Shown here: positions 17,833 through 26,412 of the stretch, in pieces | Numbering within the stretch: the first letter of the stretch is position 1 | Layout of the letters: each line of letters begins with the position of its first letter | NCBI GenBank assembly: GCA_020350285.1 | Contig: CP070708.1 | Coordinates: forward strand, 1,344,960 to 1,406,263 | From: Anaerolineaceae bacterium | GTDB taxonomy: Bacteria > Chloroflexota > Anaerolineae > Anaerolineales > E44-bin32 | Length of the DNA stretch: 61,304 nucleotides | Direction: 5' to 3' | The notes under the pieces: model-generated | What the model was told of the DNA's origin: nothing | The model's input: the letters and a program-made list of their open reading frames with translations, nothing else | The model's database searches: none | Translations under genes and position numbers: made by a program

Positions 17833-17941
17833 TGTCATTCCGAGGAGCCCTTCGGCTTTGCGACGAGGAATCCCCATGAAGGTGCTTGTTAATTAATACA
17901 TCATAGGGATTCCTCGCTCATTTTATTCGCTCGGAATGACA
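17833..17941. repeat. 109-bp inverted-repeat element, TGTCATTC family, copy 2
   Basis: Termini TGTCATTCCGAG and CTCGGAATGACA; internal inverted pair GAGGAATCCCCATGA / CATAGGGATTCCTCG around an AT-rich centre. Confidence 0.85.
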
Positions 17942-18053
17942 CAATGAAGGAACCATTTTTCTGGTGGCAGGCTATAGCCTACGTATCTCACCGCACCCTT
18001 TAGGGTTCAGTGACATTGGATGTTACCTCTCTGAGAATGCTAATTAAATGAAA

Positions 18054-18080
18054 ACGCCCCGTCCCAGTGCGACGGGGCGC
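18054..18080 (-). terminator. intrinsic terminator of the cold shock gene
   Basis: Read on the minus strand, a GC-rich 9-bp stem (CGCCCCGTC / GACGGGGCG) with a 7-base loop is followed by TTTT. It ends 17 bp after the cold shock protein stop codon. Confidence 0.85.
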
Positions 18081-18096
18081 TCAAATGGCCGATTGT

Positions 18097-18306
18097 TTAG
18101 ACCACAGTCACATCTGCAGCTTGTGGCCCCTTGGGACCCTCCTCGATCGCGAACTCAACTTGTTGGCCTTCGTGGAGGGTGCGGAAACCTTCCGACTGGA
18201 TCGCGGTGTAATGAACAAAGACATCCGGTTCGTCTTCGCGCTCGATGAAACCGTATCCCTTCTCGCTGCTGAACCATTTGACCGTCCCAATGACGCGCTC
18301 GGACAT
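18097..18306 (-). CDS. cold shock protein, CspA family
   Basis: 69 residues, a single OB-fold cold-shock domain. RNP1 is KGYGFIE (16-22) and RNP2 is VFVHYTAI; it begins [12 protein letters not shown] as usual. The start at 18306 is fixed by a strong AAAGGAGA ribosome-binding site; an in-frame start at 18378 is not supported. These proteins bind single-stranded RNA/DNA and act as RNA chaperones. The upstream 200 bp contain no gene and may include the long 5' leader typical of cold shock genes. Confidence 0.95.
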   Translation of the reverse strand: MSERVIGTVKWFSSEKGYGFIEREDEPDVFVHYTAIQSEGFRTLHEGQQVEFAIEEGPKGPQAADVTVV

Positions 18307-18926
18307 AGAATTTGTCTCCTTTCGGTAATAGAGCGTTAGTGCAATGTGCGTGGTTCTTTTGTTGGGGGTCGGGTTCACCAGCAGAGCTAGCTAACCGTGA
18401 ACTGCCTGAGTCACTGGATCTCAGGCAGCGGGTGGTGCGACATCCAGATAGAACTCACGTACATCTTGCTTCGAATGATATTATCATTTCTTCAGCGAGT
18501 TGTACAGTCACCTTTTTTACCGGTCGATTTCTGGACGATAAAGCTATGAAAAGCCCGCTCCCATAAGCCTCGGAAAGCATGAGAGCGTATGTCACGAGCG
18601 AGAATCGCACCCTGGTGTTGGAGTATTTATAGCTTGGATCCCTCTTTGCAGAGATTCTCCACGCCTATCAGTGCTTGGAAGTACCCCCCGTATGTCATTC
18701 CGAGGAACGAAGTGACGAGGAATCCCTATGATGACGCTTATGAATTCGATGAATCATAGGGATTCCTCGCGCCGAGAGCCTGCCCTGAGCCTGTCGAAGG
18801 GGCGCTCGGAATGACAATATTTCTGGGGCATGCTTATCCATTCGATCCTGCTCCATGGTGTTATCATTAGTCTTTGAGATTGCTCATCTGAGATTGCCAA
18901 CAACAAAATCTGTGATTGGAGGCGTC
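18307..18926. other. 620-bp region between divergent genes: leader and repeat
   Basis: The left third lies upstream of the cold shock gene. Reading leftwards on the minus strand, TGTACA and TAATAT with a 17-base spacer around 18490-18520 is a weak promoter candidate, which would give a leader near 180 nt. The right part holds the inverted-repeat element 18693-18816. No gene is supported. Confidence 0.5.
18693..18816. repeat. 124-bp inverted-repeat element, TGTCATTC family, copy 3
   Basis: Termini TGTCATTCCGAG and CTCGGAATGACA; inner pair GAGGAATCCCTATGATG / ATCATAGGGATTCCTCG. It differs from copy 2 by an extra segment CCTGCCCTGAGCCTGTCGAA near the right arm, which is itself a short hairpin-like sequence (CCCTGAG..GTCGAAGGGG). 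So one repeat appears inserted in another. Confidence 0.85.
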
Positions 18927-19553
18927 GTGCTGGAGTTAAAAGTCCAACCGGTTGGAGAATATCAATCCAATTGCTACCTTTTGGTGGCGCCAAAAACCCA
19001 TCAGGGGATCCTCATCGATGCAGGAGATGATGCGCAGGAGATCCTTCGTTTCATCGAACCACTGGAGATCACGCAAATCCTGATCACACATGGCCATGTT
19101 GATCACGTCAGTGCGCTTGAGGTCGTGCGCGACGCGCTGGGAGCTCCCGTGGGGATCCATCCGGCGGACGTTGCTGAATTTGGGCTACGACCTGATCTTA
19201 CCCTCGAGGATGGGGATTCCATCGATTTCGCGGGGGAGGAAATCCGTGTCAGCCATGTCCCTGGTCATACACCAGGAAGTGTGATCTTTGGTTTGATCGA
19301 TCGAGGGGACATCCGGCGCGCCATTGTGGGCGATGCCATTTTCCCTGGCGGCCCCGGCCATACGAAAACACCGCAAGCACTTGCGACCTCGCTCGATTCC
19401 TTGGCGAGGACGGTGTTCACATGGGGGGATGAGGTCATCCTCTACCCTGGACACGGAGGTCCGACGACCGTTGGCGAGGAGCGAGCCGCATTCGAAGCCT
19501 TCCGCGCCGGTCCGTTATCGCCTGACCTCTGTGGCGACGTGACATGGCGTTGA
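18927..19553 (+). CDS. MBL-fold metallo-hydrolase (glyoxalase II-like)
   Basis: 208 residues from GTG 18927, which has GGAGG four bases upstream; an ATG at 18855 gives an unconserved extension. Metallo-beta-lactamase fold with THGHVDH (metal-binding HxHxDH), then VPGHTPGS, VGDAIFPG and the closing YPGHGGPTTVGEE. This is the YcbL/glyoxalase II-like group, hydrolysing thioesters such as S-lactoylglutathione or related thiols; the true substrate is unknown. It stands in a forward series with the thioesterase at 19731. Confidence 0.9.
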   Translation: MLELKVQPVGEYQSNCYLLVAPKTHQGILIDAGDDAQEILRFIEPLEITQILITHGHVDHVSALEVVRDALGAPVGIHPADVAEFGLRPDLTLEDGDSIDFAGEEIRVSHVPGHTPGSVIFGLIDRGDIRRAIVGDAIFPGGPGHTKTPQALATSLDSLARTVFTWGDEVILYPGHGGPTTVGEERAAFEAFRAGPLSPDLCGDVTWR

Positions 19554-19730
19554 GTGTAGAATCCACCAATCTTTGCCATTATCGTGATTCCAAACGTTCG
19601 ACCATCAGGTAGTGATCGACATCGGTGTACAATTTGCCCTAAGTCGACCATACATTCGGCGTGAATACCAGTTTGAGCCATACACTTACTCTATTACCAT
19701 GACACCCAACCTCGATTTTGGAGCCTCCTC

Positions 19731-20150
19731 ATGTCCGAGTACCGCTTCTACCATCCCATAGAGATCCGCTATGCTGACCTGGACGCGCAGCGCCATGTAA
19801 ACAATGCGTGTTACTTAACCTATATGGAGCAAGCTCGGCTGAAGTATTTTCAGTCTCTGGATCTTTGGGACGGTGCTGATTTTGATAACATCGGTGTGAT
19901 CTTGGTGGAGCAGAGTTGTACGTATAAGTCTCCCATTGCATATGGTCAACCTATCCACGTGGGCGTGCGGGTCATCCGACTGGGGAACAAGAGTCTGGAG
20001 TTGACGGTCTCAATTCGGGATCGGGATACCGACCAAGAGATGGCCACCGGTCGGACGGTGTTGGTTGCATATGACTATGTAGCGGAAAAAAGTCAGTCCA
20101 TCCCTGAGCGTTGGAGGGAGACGATCAAGGTTTATGAAGGTATGGCGTGA
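19731..20150 (+). CDS. acyl-CoA thioesterase, hot-dog fold (YbgC/FadM-like)
   Basis: 139 residues, 4HBT superfamily. The signature IRYADLDAQRHVNNACYLTYMEQAR contains the catalytic aspartate and the HVNN turn typical of YbgC/FadM thioesterases. It hydrolyses acyl-CoA thioesters in the cytoplasm; chain length preference is not predictable. GGAG lies 8 bases before the ATG. Probably co-directional with the preceding hydrolase but separated by 177 bp. Confidence 0.9.
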   Translation: MSEYRFYHPIEIRYADLDAQRHVNNACYLTYMEQARLKYFQSLDLWDGADFDNIGVILVEQSCTYKSPIAYGQPIHVGVRVIRLGNKSLELTVSIRDRDTDQEMATGRTVLVAYDYVAEKSQSIPERWRETIKVYEGMA

Positions 20151-20229
20151 TACCGGGGTGAAAGCTGAAGTACAAAACGATATTTGTTGACCTAATTTAG
20201 GTTTATCCATGAATTACCCGAAAGGATGA

Positions 20230-21240
20230 ATGATGAAATTCGATGCGGCAATCCCTCCCACTTCGCTGCAGGAGATCCCTCAACTAGCTCGGGAGGCAGA
20301 AGAGATCGGTTTCGATGCTCTGTGGTCGCCCGAGACGCAGCACGATCCCTTTCTGCCGATGGCGCTGGTGGCGGAGCATAGTCAACGGCTTAACTTTGGC
20401 ACCGCAGTCGCTATCGGGTTTGCCCGAAGCCCGGCGACCTTAGCCTATACCGCATGGGACCTGTCCCAAGCATCGGGTGGACGGTTTATCCTAGGCCTTG
20501 GCACACAGGTGCAAGCGCACATTGAGCGCCGGTTCGGGATGTCATGGCCACAATCGCCGATCGGTAAGTTGCGTGAGTTGATCGGAGCAATACGGGCGCT
20601 GTGGTCGACATGGCAAACGGGGGAAAGGCTACGCTTTCGCGGCGAGTATTTCAACCTGAGCCTGATGAGCCCATTTTTTAATCCAGGTCCCATCGAGGAT
20701 CCGGAGATCCCGATCTACATCGCAGGAGTGAACACCGGATTGTGCCGCCTGGCAGGCGAAATGGCCGACGGTTTCCATGTTCACCCATTTCATTCCGAAG
20801 GCTACTTGAGGGAGGTGATCCGACCAGCGATCGCCGAGGGCGCGGCGCGCGCAGGTCGTAACGAGAACGACATAAAGCTGGCGGCTCCGATCATGACCGC
20901 CGAGAGACACGATATGGCCGACTTTATACGCTCGCAGATCGCTTTCTATGCTTCCACGCCATCCTACCGTCCAGTGATGGCGCACCATGGCTGGGGAGAG
21001 GTGGCGGATCAACTGAAGGAATTGGCCCGAAGTCAACAGTGGGGGGATATGCCGAATCTGATCCGCGACGAGATGCTGGATACCTTTGCCGTGATTGGCT
21101 CCGAAAAGGAGCTTGCTGCAGCAATCAAGGCGCGCTACTCCGATCTGGTCGATCGCGTGAACTTGTATCAGCCCTTCCAACCGGGCGTCATGGGGGATTT
21201 CTGGCGTCGGATGGTTAAGGACATGCGAGGCGAACCGTGA
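20230..21240 (+). CDS. LLM-class oxidoreductase, probably F420-dependent
   Basis: 336 residues, luciferase-like TIM barrel. Features: GFDALWSPETQHDPFLPMAL near the N-terminus, ASGGRFILGLGTQ, and GEMADGFHVHPFHS, which resemble the F420-dependent group known as TIGR03617. Such enzymes use reduced F420 or flavin to reduce diverse substrates; the substrate here is unknown. ATG codons at 20230 and 20233 are both possible; AAAGGA lies just upstream. It overlaps the following dipeptidase by 4 bases. Confidence 0.87.
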   Translation: MMKFDAAIPPTSLQEIPQLAREAEEIGFDALWSPETQHDPFLPMALVAEHSQRLNFGTAVAIGFARSPATLAYTAWDLSQASGGRFILGLGTQVQAHIERRFGMSWPQSPIGKLRELIGAIRALWSTWQTGERLRFRGEYFNLSLMSPFFNPGPIEDPEIPIYIAGVNTGLCRLAGEMADGFHVHPFHSEGYLREVIRPAIAEGAARAGRNENDIKLAAPIMTAERHDMADFIRSQIAFYASTPSYRPVMAHHGWGEVADQLKELARSQQWGDMPNLIRDEMLDTFAVIGSEKELAAAIKARYSDLVDRVNLYQPFQPGVMGDFWRRMVKDMRGEP

Positions 21241-22325
21241 TCATCGTCGACGCGCATGAAGATCTCGCGTGGAACGCACTCACCTTTGAGCGCGATTACA
21301 CGCTATCTGTTGTTGAGACGCGTTCTCGTGAGGCAGGTAAAGAAGCCCCGCAGCATAATGGGCATACTCTGCTAGGGTGGCCCGAATGGATGCGCGGGCG
21401 GGTGGCCTTGGTCTTCGCCACCCTGTTCGCAGCCCCTGCACGAAAGAAAAAGGGGATTTGGGACACCCAATGTTATGATACTTTCGAGAGTGCCCATCAA
21501 CTCTATCGGGACAGCTTGGATTATTATCTCAGGTTGGAAGGGGAGCATCCGGACAAGTTCCGTCGCATCCTCTCCCCGACCGATCTCGAGCAGCATCTGG
21601 AAGAATGGGAGGGGGAGCAACTGGATGAGCCGAAGGTTGGTTTGGTGATCCTGATGGAGGGCGCCGACGGTGTTCGTGATCCAATGGAGCTGCCCGAGTG
21701 GTTTGATGAGGGTGTCCGCATCCTCGGACCGGCATGGTCTGGAACTCGCTACGCTGGTGGGACAGGCGAGCCTGGACCGCTTACCGACGAAGGTCGTGCC
21801 TTGCTCGAGGTGATGGCCGAGTTAGGAATGATCCTCGATGTAAGCCACATGACGGAGGAGGGGGTTCTCGAGGCGGTTGATCGCTATGACGGTACCCTGA
21901 TCGCTTCACATTGTAATCCCCTGGCGCGACTACCAAACAGCGCAAAGCCAGAGCGGCACTTGAGCGACCGGTCCATCGCCAGGATCGCCGAGCGGGACGG
22001 CGTGATAGGCGTAGTGTTGGCTAATCATTTTCTCAAAGATAGCTGGACCGCGTCGGAAGGCCGCCAGGCGGTCACGCTTGATGAGGTCGCTGCTCACATT
22101 GATCACATCTGCCAGATCGTGGGGGATGTCGAGCACGTGGGGCTGGGGAGCGATTTTGATGGTGGCTTTGGGTTGGATAAGGTTCCGCAAGACCTTGACA
22201 GCGTGGCCGACCTGCGGTTAATTGGCGATAAATTAAGCGCTCGAGGATATCGACCAGGGGAGGTCGAAGCTGTTCTCGCAGGCAATTGGCTCAGCGTGCT
22301 GGGCCGGGCGCTTCCGGAGGGTTGA
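21237..22325 (+). CDS. membrane dipeptidase-like peptidase M19
   Basis: 362 residues. A zinc-dependent TIM-barrel peptidase: DAHEDLAWN (metal-binding HxD), VILMEGADG (bridging Glu), LDVSHMTEEGVLEAV, LIASHCNPLARL (His) and VGLGSDFDGGFG. M19 enzymes hydrolyse dipeptides, and some act on D-amino acid dipeptides from cell wall. No signal peptide is visible, so it is likely cytoplasmic. Coupled by a 4-base overlap to the LLM oxidoreductase, with the membrane protein at 22329 next. Confidence 0.92.
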   Translation: MIIVDAHEDLAWNALTFERDYTLSVVETRSREAGKEAPQHNGHTLLGWPEWMRGRVALVFATLFAAPARKKKGIWDTQCYDTFESAHQLYRDSLDYYLRLEGEHPDKFRRILSPTDLEQHLEEWEGEQLDEPKVGLVILMEGADGVRDPMELPEWFDEGVRILGPAWSGTRYAGGTGEPGPLTDEGRALLEVMAELGMILDVSHMTEEGVLEAVDRYDGTLIASHCNPLARLPNSAKPERHLSDRSIARIAERDGVIGVVLANHFLKDSWTASEGRQAVTLDEVAAHIDHICQIVGDVEHVGLGSDFDGGFGLDKVPQDLDSVADLRLIGDKLSARGYRPGEVEAVLAGNWLSVLGRALPEG

Positions 22326-22328
22326 TCT

Positions 22329-22868
22329 ATGCCAACTCCTCAACTCACACCACGCCAGGTAAGTTGGGCTCGTCGTTGGATGACGTTGGTCCTCATTGGC
22401 CTCTTCATCTTTATCATCGGTGTTGAACCGGACTTGATCGGCATGGATAAAAGCCCCGTTGTGGGGTTTGTCCAAGTGGGGGTTTGGCTGACTGGGCTTG
22501 CGATATTGCTTGTGGGTTGCTATGCCACCGTGTATGTGGTTCGCAACGGGCAGCCTAACTCGTTGAGGGCCGATATTGGTTTGCGTTTTATTGCCACCGG
22601 CTATGTTGTCGCGGCCGCAGCTTCCCTGGCGGATTTCATCGGTCTTGGCGCACAAAGTATGCCGGAGATCTACTTTGGACCGCTCCAAGTTATCGGGTTG
22701 GTGGTAGGGATGATACTGAGCCTATTGGGTGTGGTGCTCTATTGGCCCCGCAGGGAACGAGCACACGAGCAGGAGGGGCGCTGGTTCCAGCGAATCAAAC
22801 TGCCAAGCTTTCGACGGCGGACTGAAAGCAGCGAGACACCCAATGAGAGACCCAATTTAGACGCTTGA
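22329..22868 (+). CDS. hypothetical membrane protein
   Basis: 179 residues, four predicted membrane segments (WMTLVLIGLFIFIIGVEPDL, VQVGVWLTGLAILLVGCYAT, IATGYVVAAAASLADFIGL, LQVIGLVVGMILSLLGVVLY) and a short charged C-terminal tail. No family recognised. GGAGG precedes the ATG, and the gene starts 3 bases after the M19 dipeptidase, so it is the third gene of that operon. Confidence 0.75.
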   Translation: MPTPQLTPRQVSWARRWMTLVLIGLFIFIIGVEPDLIGMDKSPVVGFVQVGVWLTGLAILLVGCYATVYVVRNGQPNSLRADIGLRFIATGYVVAAAASLADFIGLGAQSMPEIYFGPLQVIGLVVGMILSLLGVVLYWPRRERAHEQEGRWFQRIKLPSFRRRTESSETPNERPNLDA

Positions 22869-23176
22869 GGTTTAAGCAAGACACACTTCCTCCTCTTCGA
22901 TAGACCAGCCATTTAACGACATTGTTCATACTATTGCCGATCGAGGGCGGCTTCTTAGATACCAGGTTTTGGATGAGCCGGTATTATGGGTTTATTCTAG
23001 AAAGGTGCCCCCTTTTGTAATTGGGGCAGAGTGACAAGCGGCTTCCACCCAAACCCTGCCCTCTCCCTTTTAGGTAGAGGGTTCGTAATAAGCTTCCCGT
23101 GAGCTTTACGCTCGCGGGAAGGCACTCTTGTGTCTTGCAGCTTGAGGCTTGTGTCTTGTGATTTGAAGAATTCGCT
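22869..23176. other. 308-bp intergenic region between convergent genes
   Basis: Contains a REP-like palindrome (23093-23121) followed by a CTTGTGTCTTGCAGCTTGAG-type low-complexity stretch, of which 24 bases recur exactly at 59108. No gene is visible. Confidence 0.65.
23093..23121. repeat. solo REP-like palindrome
   Basis: CTTCCCGTGAGC / tttac / GCTCGCGGGAAG, one mismatch in 12-base arms. The GCGAGC core is shared with the RAYT-flanking REPs, though the outer arms differ. Confidence 0.7.
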
Positions 23177-24214
23177 TTAGGCCTTCTCGGCCATTTTTTC
23201 GCTCGAGTGACCTGGAAACACCTTCTCGCCGGGCTTGATCACAGTGTAGGCGTAATTCACGGCCACCGTCACCTGGCCAAAACCGACCACGATGAGATTG
23301 AGCGGGTCAAGCTCCTCTTGGAGGGCAAGATCACCAGCCGCAAAAACACCCGACAGGTTGGTTTCCATCTTGCTGTTGACCTTGAGATAACGACGTCCGA
23401 TGGTTTCCAATCCCCATTCACGGATGGGCCCCAGGTCGGCCTTGAAGCCCAAAGCCAGGATCGCCGCATCGATCTCGAGTATCGTCTCATCCTGGGTTCG
23501 GTTATCGAAGATCACCGCCCGTTCCAAGTGGGTGTCACCTTGAAATTCCCGCAGCTCGTAGAATAAGAAGACATCAACATCTGATTCGTGCAGAACGTTG
23601 ACTGAGGAATCGTGAGCCCGGAAGCCAACGCGACGGTGGATCAAGGTGACATGTTTGGCGAGCGGCTCAAGCGCCAGCGCCCAATCGACCGCGCTGTCCC
23701 CGCCTCCGATGATGAGAACGCGCTGGTCACGGTAGTCATTGGGATCCTTGACGATATATTCGACACCCTTACCCTGCCAGCGCTCGACGCTCTCATTCTT
23801 GAGTAGGATCGGTTGGAATGCACCAATGCCAGCGGAGACGATTACCGTGCGGGTAAAATGGCGGGCCTTGTCCGTTTCGATCACCCAGCATTCCTCACCG
23901 GTTTCATCTCCAGGGATAGCCTCGCGCTGCAAGTGTAGTGCGCGCTCCCCAAGGGCCATGGTTGGGTTCCACTGTGAGGCCTGTTCAACCAGATGAGCGA
24001 CAAGCTCCTTGGCAGGGATGGCAGGGAAACCGGGAACATCGTAGATTATCTTGTCGGGATAGAGAACCGTCAGTTGTCCGCCAGGTTGAGGCAGGGCATC
24101 GATCAGTTTTACCGACATCTCACGTAGGCCAGCATAGAAAGCACCGAAAAGACCCGTCGGTCCGGCCCCGACGAAGGTGATATCGAAGACTTTAGGGAGT
24201 TGTTTCTTGGTCAT
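23177..24214 (-). CDS. ferredoxin--NADP reductase, thioredoxin-reductase-like type
   Basis: 345 residues. FAD-binding GAGPTGLFGAFYAGL and PQPGGQL at the N-terminus, NADP-binding IIGGGDSAVDWAL and HRRVGFRA in the middle, and GVFAAGD at the end. It lacks the redox-active CxxC of thioredoxin reductase, which is the mark of the YumC-like ferredoxin/flavodoxin-NADP reductases. It would move electrons between NADPH and ferredoxin. Monocistronic as far as can be seen. Confidence 0.9.
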   Translation of the reverse strand: MTKKQLPKVFDITFVGAGPTGLFGAFYAGLREMSVKLIDALPQPGGQLTVLYPDKIIYDVPGFPAIPAKELVAHLVEQASQWNPTMALGERALHLQREAIPGDETGEECWVIETDKARHFTRTVIVSAGIGAFQPILLKNESVERWQGKGVEYIVKDPNDYRDQRVLIIGGGDSAVDWALALEPLAKHVTLIHRRVGFRAHDSSVNVLHESDVDVFLFYELREFQGDTHLERAVIFDNRTQDETILEIDAAILALGFKADLGPIREWGLETIGRRYLKVNSKMETNLSGVFAAGDLALQEELDPLNLIVVGFGQVTVAVNYAYTVIKPGEKVFPGHSSEKMAEKA

Positions 24215-24280
24215 GCGTACGTGTTAACTCATTTCTTCTGATGTAGTTTGTGGCAAGGGGAGGGCATCAAATCAGCCTTG

Positions 24281-25066
24281 CTATTGACTTAATATCGCCG
24301 TTATCGCGAGCAAAGCCAGCACGACCGATCCGATCAGAATGGCAGGCCATGTCACCCGCCATGGTCGACGGTCCGTCAGGTAGACACGCTCCGTAAGTTC
24401 ATCCCTCACAACTTCTAGGCTGGGACTGATAAACCACGCCAGAATCGCGCCGAAAAGCAGCCCTCCAAAGTGGCCCCAATTGTCGATCCCCGGGGAAAGA
24501 CCAAGTCCCAAGTTTAATAAGGCAACCAGGATGATGTGACGTAGTTGCATCCTGCCGGCTTGGCCGAAGGTCGTGCGATTGGCGTATAAGAAAGCGCCCA
24601 ATGAGCCCAGTAGACCGAAGATCGCCCCTGAAGCCCCAACAGACCGATAAGGGCTGAAGCTCAGGCTGAGTACAACACCTGCGATCCCCGATAGGAGGTA
24701 AAGCGTCAGCGTACGGCCTGTGCCAAAGAATCGTTCAACGACGGGACCGATGGCATAGAGGGAGTACATGTTGACGAAAAAGTGAACCGGGCCACCGTGG
24801 ATGAACACCGGCGTAATGAGACGCCAAAGCTCACCAGCAGCGATGGCCATGTTATCCTTCGCGCCTAGTGACCCGACCAAATCGAAGCCCAATGTGTATT
24901 GACCGATTAATTGCCCAAGAAAAACAAGTGCCGTCGCGGCGATCAGACCATAAATCACTGGCGTACGTCGGACACGTGAACCAAGCACCGAACGCTCTTC
25001 TTGAGCTGGAATGACTGGGCTATCGGACGATCCGCCGTTGGATAGGGGACGACCTGAGGAGTTCAA
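24281..25066 (-). CDS. rhomboid family intramembrane serine protease
   Basis: 261 residues. Cytoplasmic N-terminus of about 33 residues, then six or seven membrane segments. Catalytic dyad Ser146 in SVGASGAIFG and His199 in NWGHFGGLLFG; the L1-loop WR motif (ELWRLITPVFIHG) and HFFVNMYSL are also present. It cleaves membrane proteins within or near the membrane. The gene overlaps guanylate kinase by 4 bases, so the two are co-translated; a functional link is not obvious. Confidence 0.94.
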   Translation of the reverse strand: MNSSGRPLSNGGSSDSPVIPAQEERSVLGSRVRRTPVIYGLIAATALVFLGQLIGQYTLGFDLVGSLGAKDNMAIAAGELWRLITPVFIHGGPVHFFVNMYSLYAIGPVVERFFGTGRTLTLYLLSGIAGVVLSLSFSPYRSVGASGAIFGLLGSLGAFLYANRTTFGQAGRMQLRHIILVALLNLGLGLSPGIDNWGHFGGLLFGAILAWFISPSLEVVRDELTERVYLTDRRPWRVTWPAILIGSVVLALLAITAILSQ

Positions 25067-25680
25067 ATGACCACCTGCCGTGGCTCGGTACGTTGATGCT
25101 CTGCGAGGATAATGGCCAGAATGGTATCCACCGTTGTGTCCAATTTGTTCTCTGCGTTGATGACGTAGAAGTCAAACAGGTGGACTTGTTCGAGTTCCTG
25201 ATGGACGGTTTCGAGACGTAGTTCCAGTTCTTCAGGGTTTTCAGTCCTGCGGGCTTGGAGACGCTCGACCAACTCCTCTTCGGTACGGGTTGAGAGAAAG
25301 ATCAAAAGCGCTTCAGGACAAAGGTTACGAATAGTCTCAGCGCCTTGGACATCGATACGCATCACAACGTCTTTCCCACTTGCCAGCGCTTCGCGTACTT
25401 GTTGTTTAGGGATCCCCTTGTAATCGCTATAAACCAGGGCATGTTCGAGCAGTTCATCCTGCTCGATCATCTCGTCAAACTCCTCCTGGCTCAAAAAGAA
25501 ATAATCAACGCCGTGAACCTCATCAGGGCGCTTGGGGCGGGTGGTGGCCGTGACGACGAAGTGAAAGGGTAGATCGCGTTCTTTCATCCTTTGCACCACA
25601 CTGTCTTTCCCGACGCCAGAAGGACCGGATATCACAATCAGCAGTGGCAGAAGCTGTCGTTCGAGCAAGGTTTCGAGCAT
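25063..25680 (-). CDS. gmk: guanylate kinase
   Basis: 205 residues from ATG 25680; GGAGG lies 9 bases upstream. A further in-frame ATG at 25716 would lie beyond that site. P-loop ISGPSGVGKDSV (Gly19-Lys25), GMP-binding region TATTRPKRPDEVHGVDYFF with YSDYKGIPK, and MRIDVQGAETIR. It phosphorylates GMP to GDP. The serine after the P-loop lysine, usual in this family, is here aspartate-serine (GKDS), as in some Chloroflexota sequences. Divergent from fmdB with promoters overlapping the start. Confidence 0.95.
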   Translation of the reverse strand: MLETLLERQLLPLLIVISGPSGVGKDSVVQRMKERDLPFHFVVTATTRPKRPDEVHGVDYFFLSQEEFDEMIEQDELLEHALVYSDYKGIPKQQVREALASGKDVVMRIDVQGAETIRNLCPEALLIFLSTRTEEELVERLQARRTENPEELELRLETVHQELEQVHLFDFYVINAENKLDTTVDTILAIILAEHQRTEPRQVVI

Positions 25681-25683
25681 GGG

Positions 25684-25712
25684 TTGAAGCCTCCTGCAGG
25701 GCTCAGTATAAT
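25684..25712 (+). promoter_or_regulatory. promoter of the FmdB-like gene
   Basis: -35 TTGAAG (25684-25689), 17-bp spacer, perfect -10 TATAAT (25707-25712). It starts four bases from the guanylate kinase start codon, so the two divergent promoters are likely to interfere. Confidence 0.65.
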
Positions 25713-25772
25713 CCATTTAGCGAGCACTGCGAAGTAAGTGGGCTCGAAGGTAAAACAATGGTGGAGGTTCCC

Positions 25773-26156
25773 ATGCCAACCTATGATTATCGGTGTCTTG
25801 ATTGCCGGAAGCGGGTGTCGGTTTATCAAACGTATGAAGAGTATGGGAATGTCCTTGTAACTTGTACACATTGCGGTAGCTCGGATCTGAAGCGCGTCAT
25901 CGGAAGAATTCGATTCGCTCGATCGGAGGAATCAAGGCTGGAATCACTGGCCGATCCCAGCGATTGGGGGGATTTCGATGAGGAGGATCCTCGCTCGATG
26001 GCGCGCATGATGCGTAAGATGAGTCAGGAGATGGGCGAGGAGATGCCCCCCGAATTTGATGAGGTCGTTGATCGCCTGGAGGCCGGGGAGAGCCCTGAAG
26101 ATATCGAGAAGAGCATGCCCGATCTGGGTGGAGGGGGCGAGGATTTTGTGGATTAA
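25773..26156 (+). CDS. FmdB-family zinc ribbon protein
   Basis: 127 residues. The start at 25773 has GTGGAGG before it and gives the canonical beginning MPTYDYRCLDC; upstream in-frame codons would cross the promoter. Two CxxC knuckles (CLDC and CTHC) form the zinc ribbon typical of FmdB/CxxC_CXXC_SSSS regulators. An acidic, Met-rich C-terminal half (MARMMRKMSQEMGEEMPPEFDE, split: helical) ends GGGGEDFVD. Function of the family is unclear; roles in regulation or protein assembly have been suggested. Confidence 0.9.
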   Translation: MPTYDYRCLDCRKRVSVYQTYEEYGNVLVTCTHCGSSDLKRVIGRIRFARSEESRLESLADPSDWGDFDEEDPRSMARMMRKMSQEMGEEMPPEFDEVVDRLEAGESPEDIEKSMPDLGGGGEDFVD

Positions 26157-26174
26157 TCTAGGGGCGCTAAGGCG

Positions 26175-26259
26175 CCTGGGTACTCAGGCACCTCGGCGCT
26201 AAGACGACTGGGCAATAAAATCCCGGGCGCCTAAGTGACCCGGTGCCTAAGTGCCCAGG
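26175..26259. repeat. long imperfect inverted repeat with internal direct repeats
   Basis: Two arms of about 38 bases (26175-26212 and 26222-26259) are imperfect complements around a 9-base AT-rich loop. Each arm is itself built from two related units of about 16 bases (such as GTGACCCGGTGCCTAA in the right arm). It is followed by ATTTTCCCC and lies between the convergent fmdB-like and tmk genes, so it may also act as a terminator. Confidence 0.75.
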
Positions 26260-26412
26260 GATTTTCCCCTCTACATTCAACATGTATCATTCCCGTTTTG
26301 TACTGTGTGGCACCACCATACAGGTCAATTTAAGTTGTCTGCAGATCGGATCGGGGTTCTACGCGCCCGAAAAGAAGCTTATGAGGGACTAAAGTGGCCC
26401 GATTGATGCGTT

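Larger units (their letters stand above)
17714..18050. other. 337-bp repeat-filled intergenic region
   Basis: No gene is visible. It contains the perfect palindrome at 17795-17822, which may also act as a terminator for lipA, and the inverted-repeat element at 17833-17941. Confidence 0.7.

Noticed and set aside
26161..26260. Possible CRISPR-like array because of repeated GCGCCTAAG units
   Set aside because: The units are in inverted order, degenerate, with no unique spacers and no cas genes.
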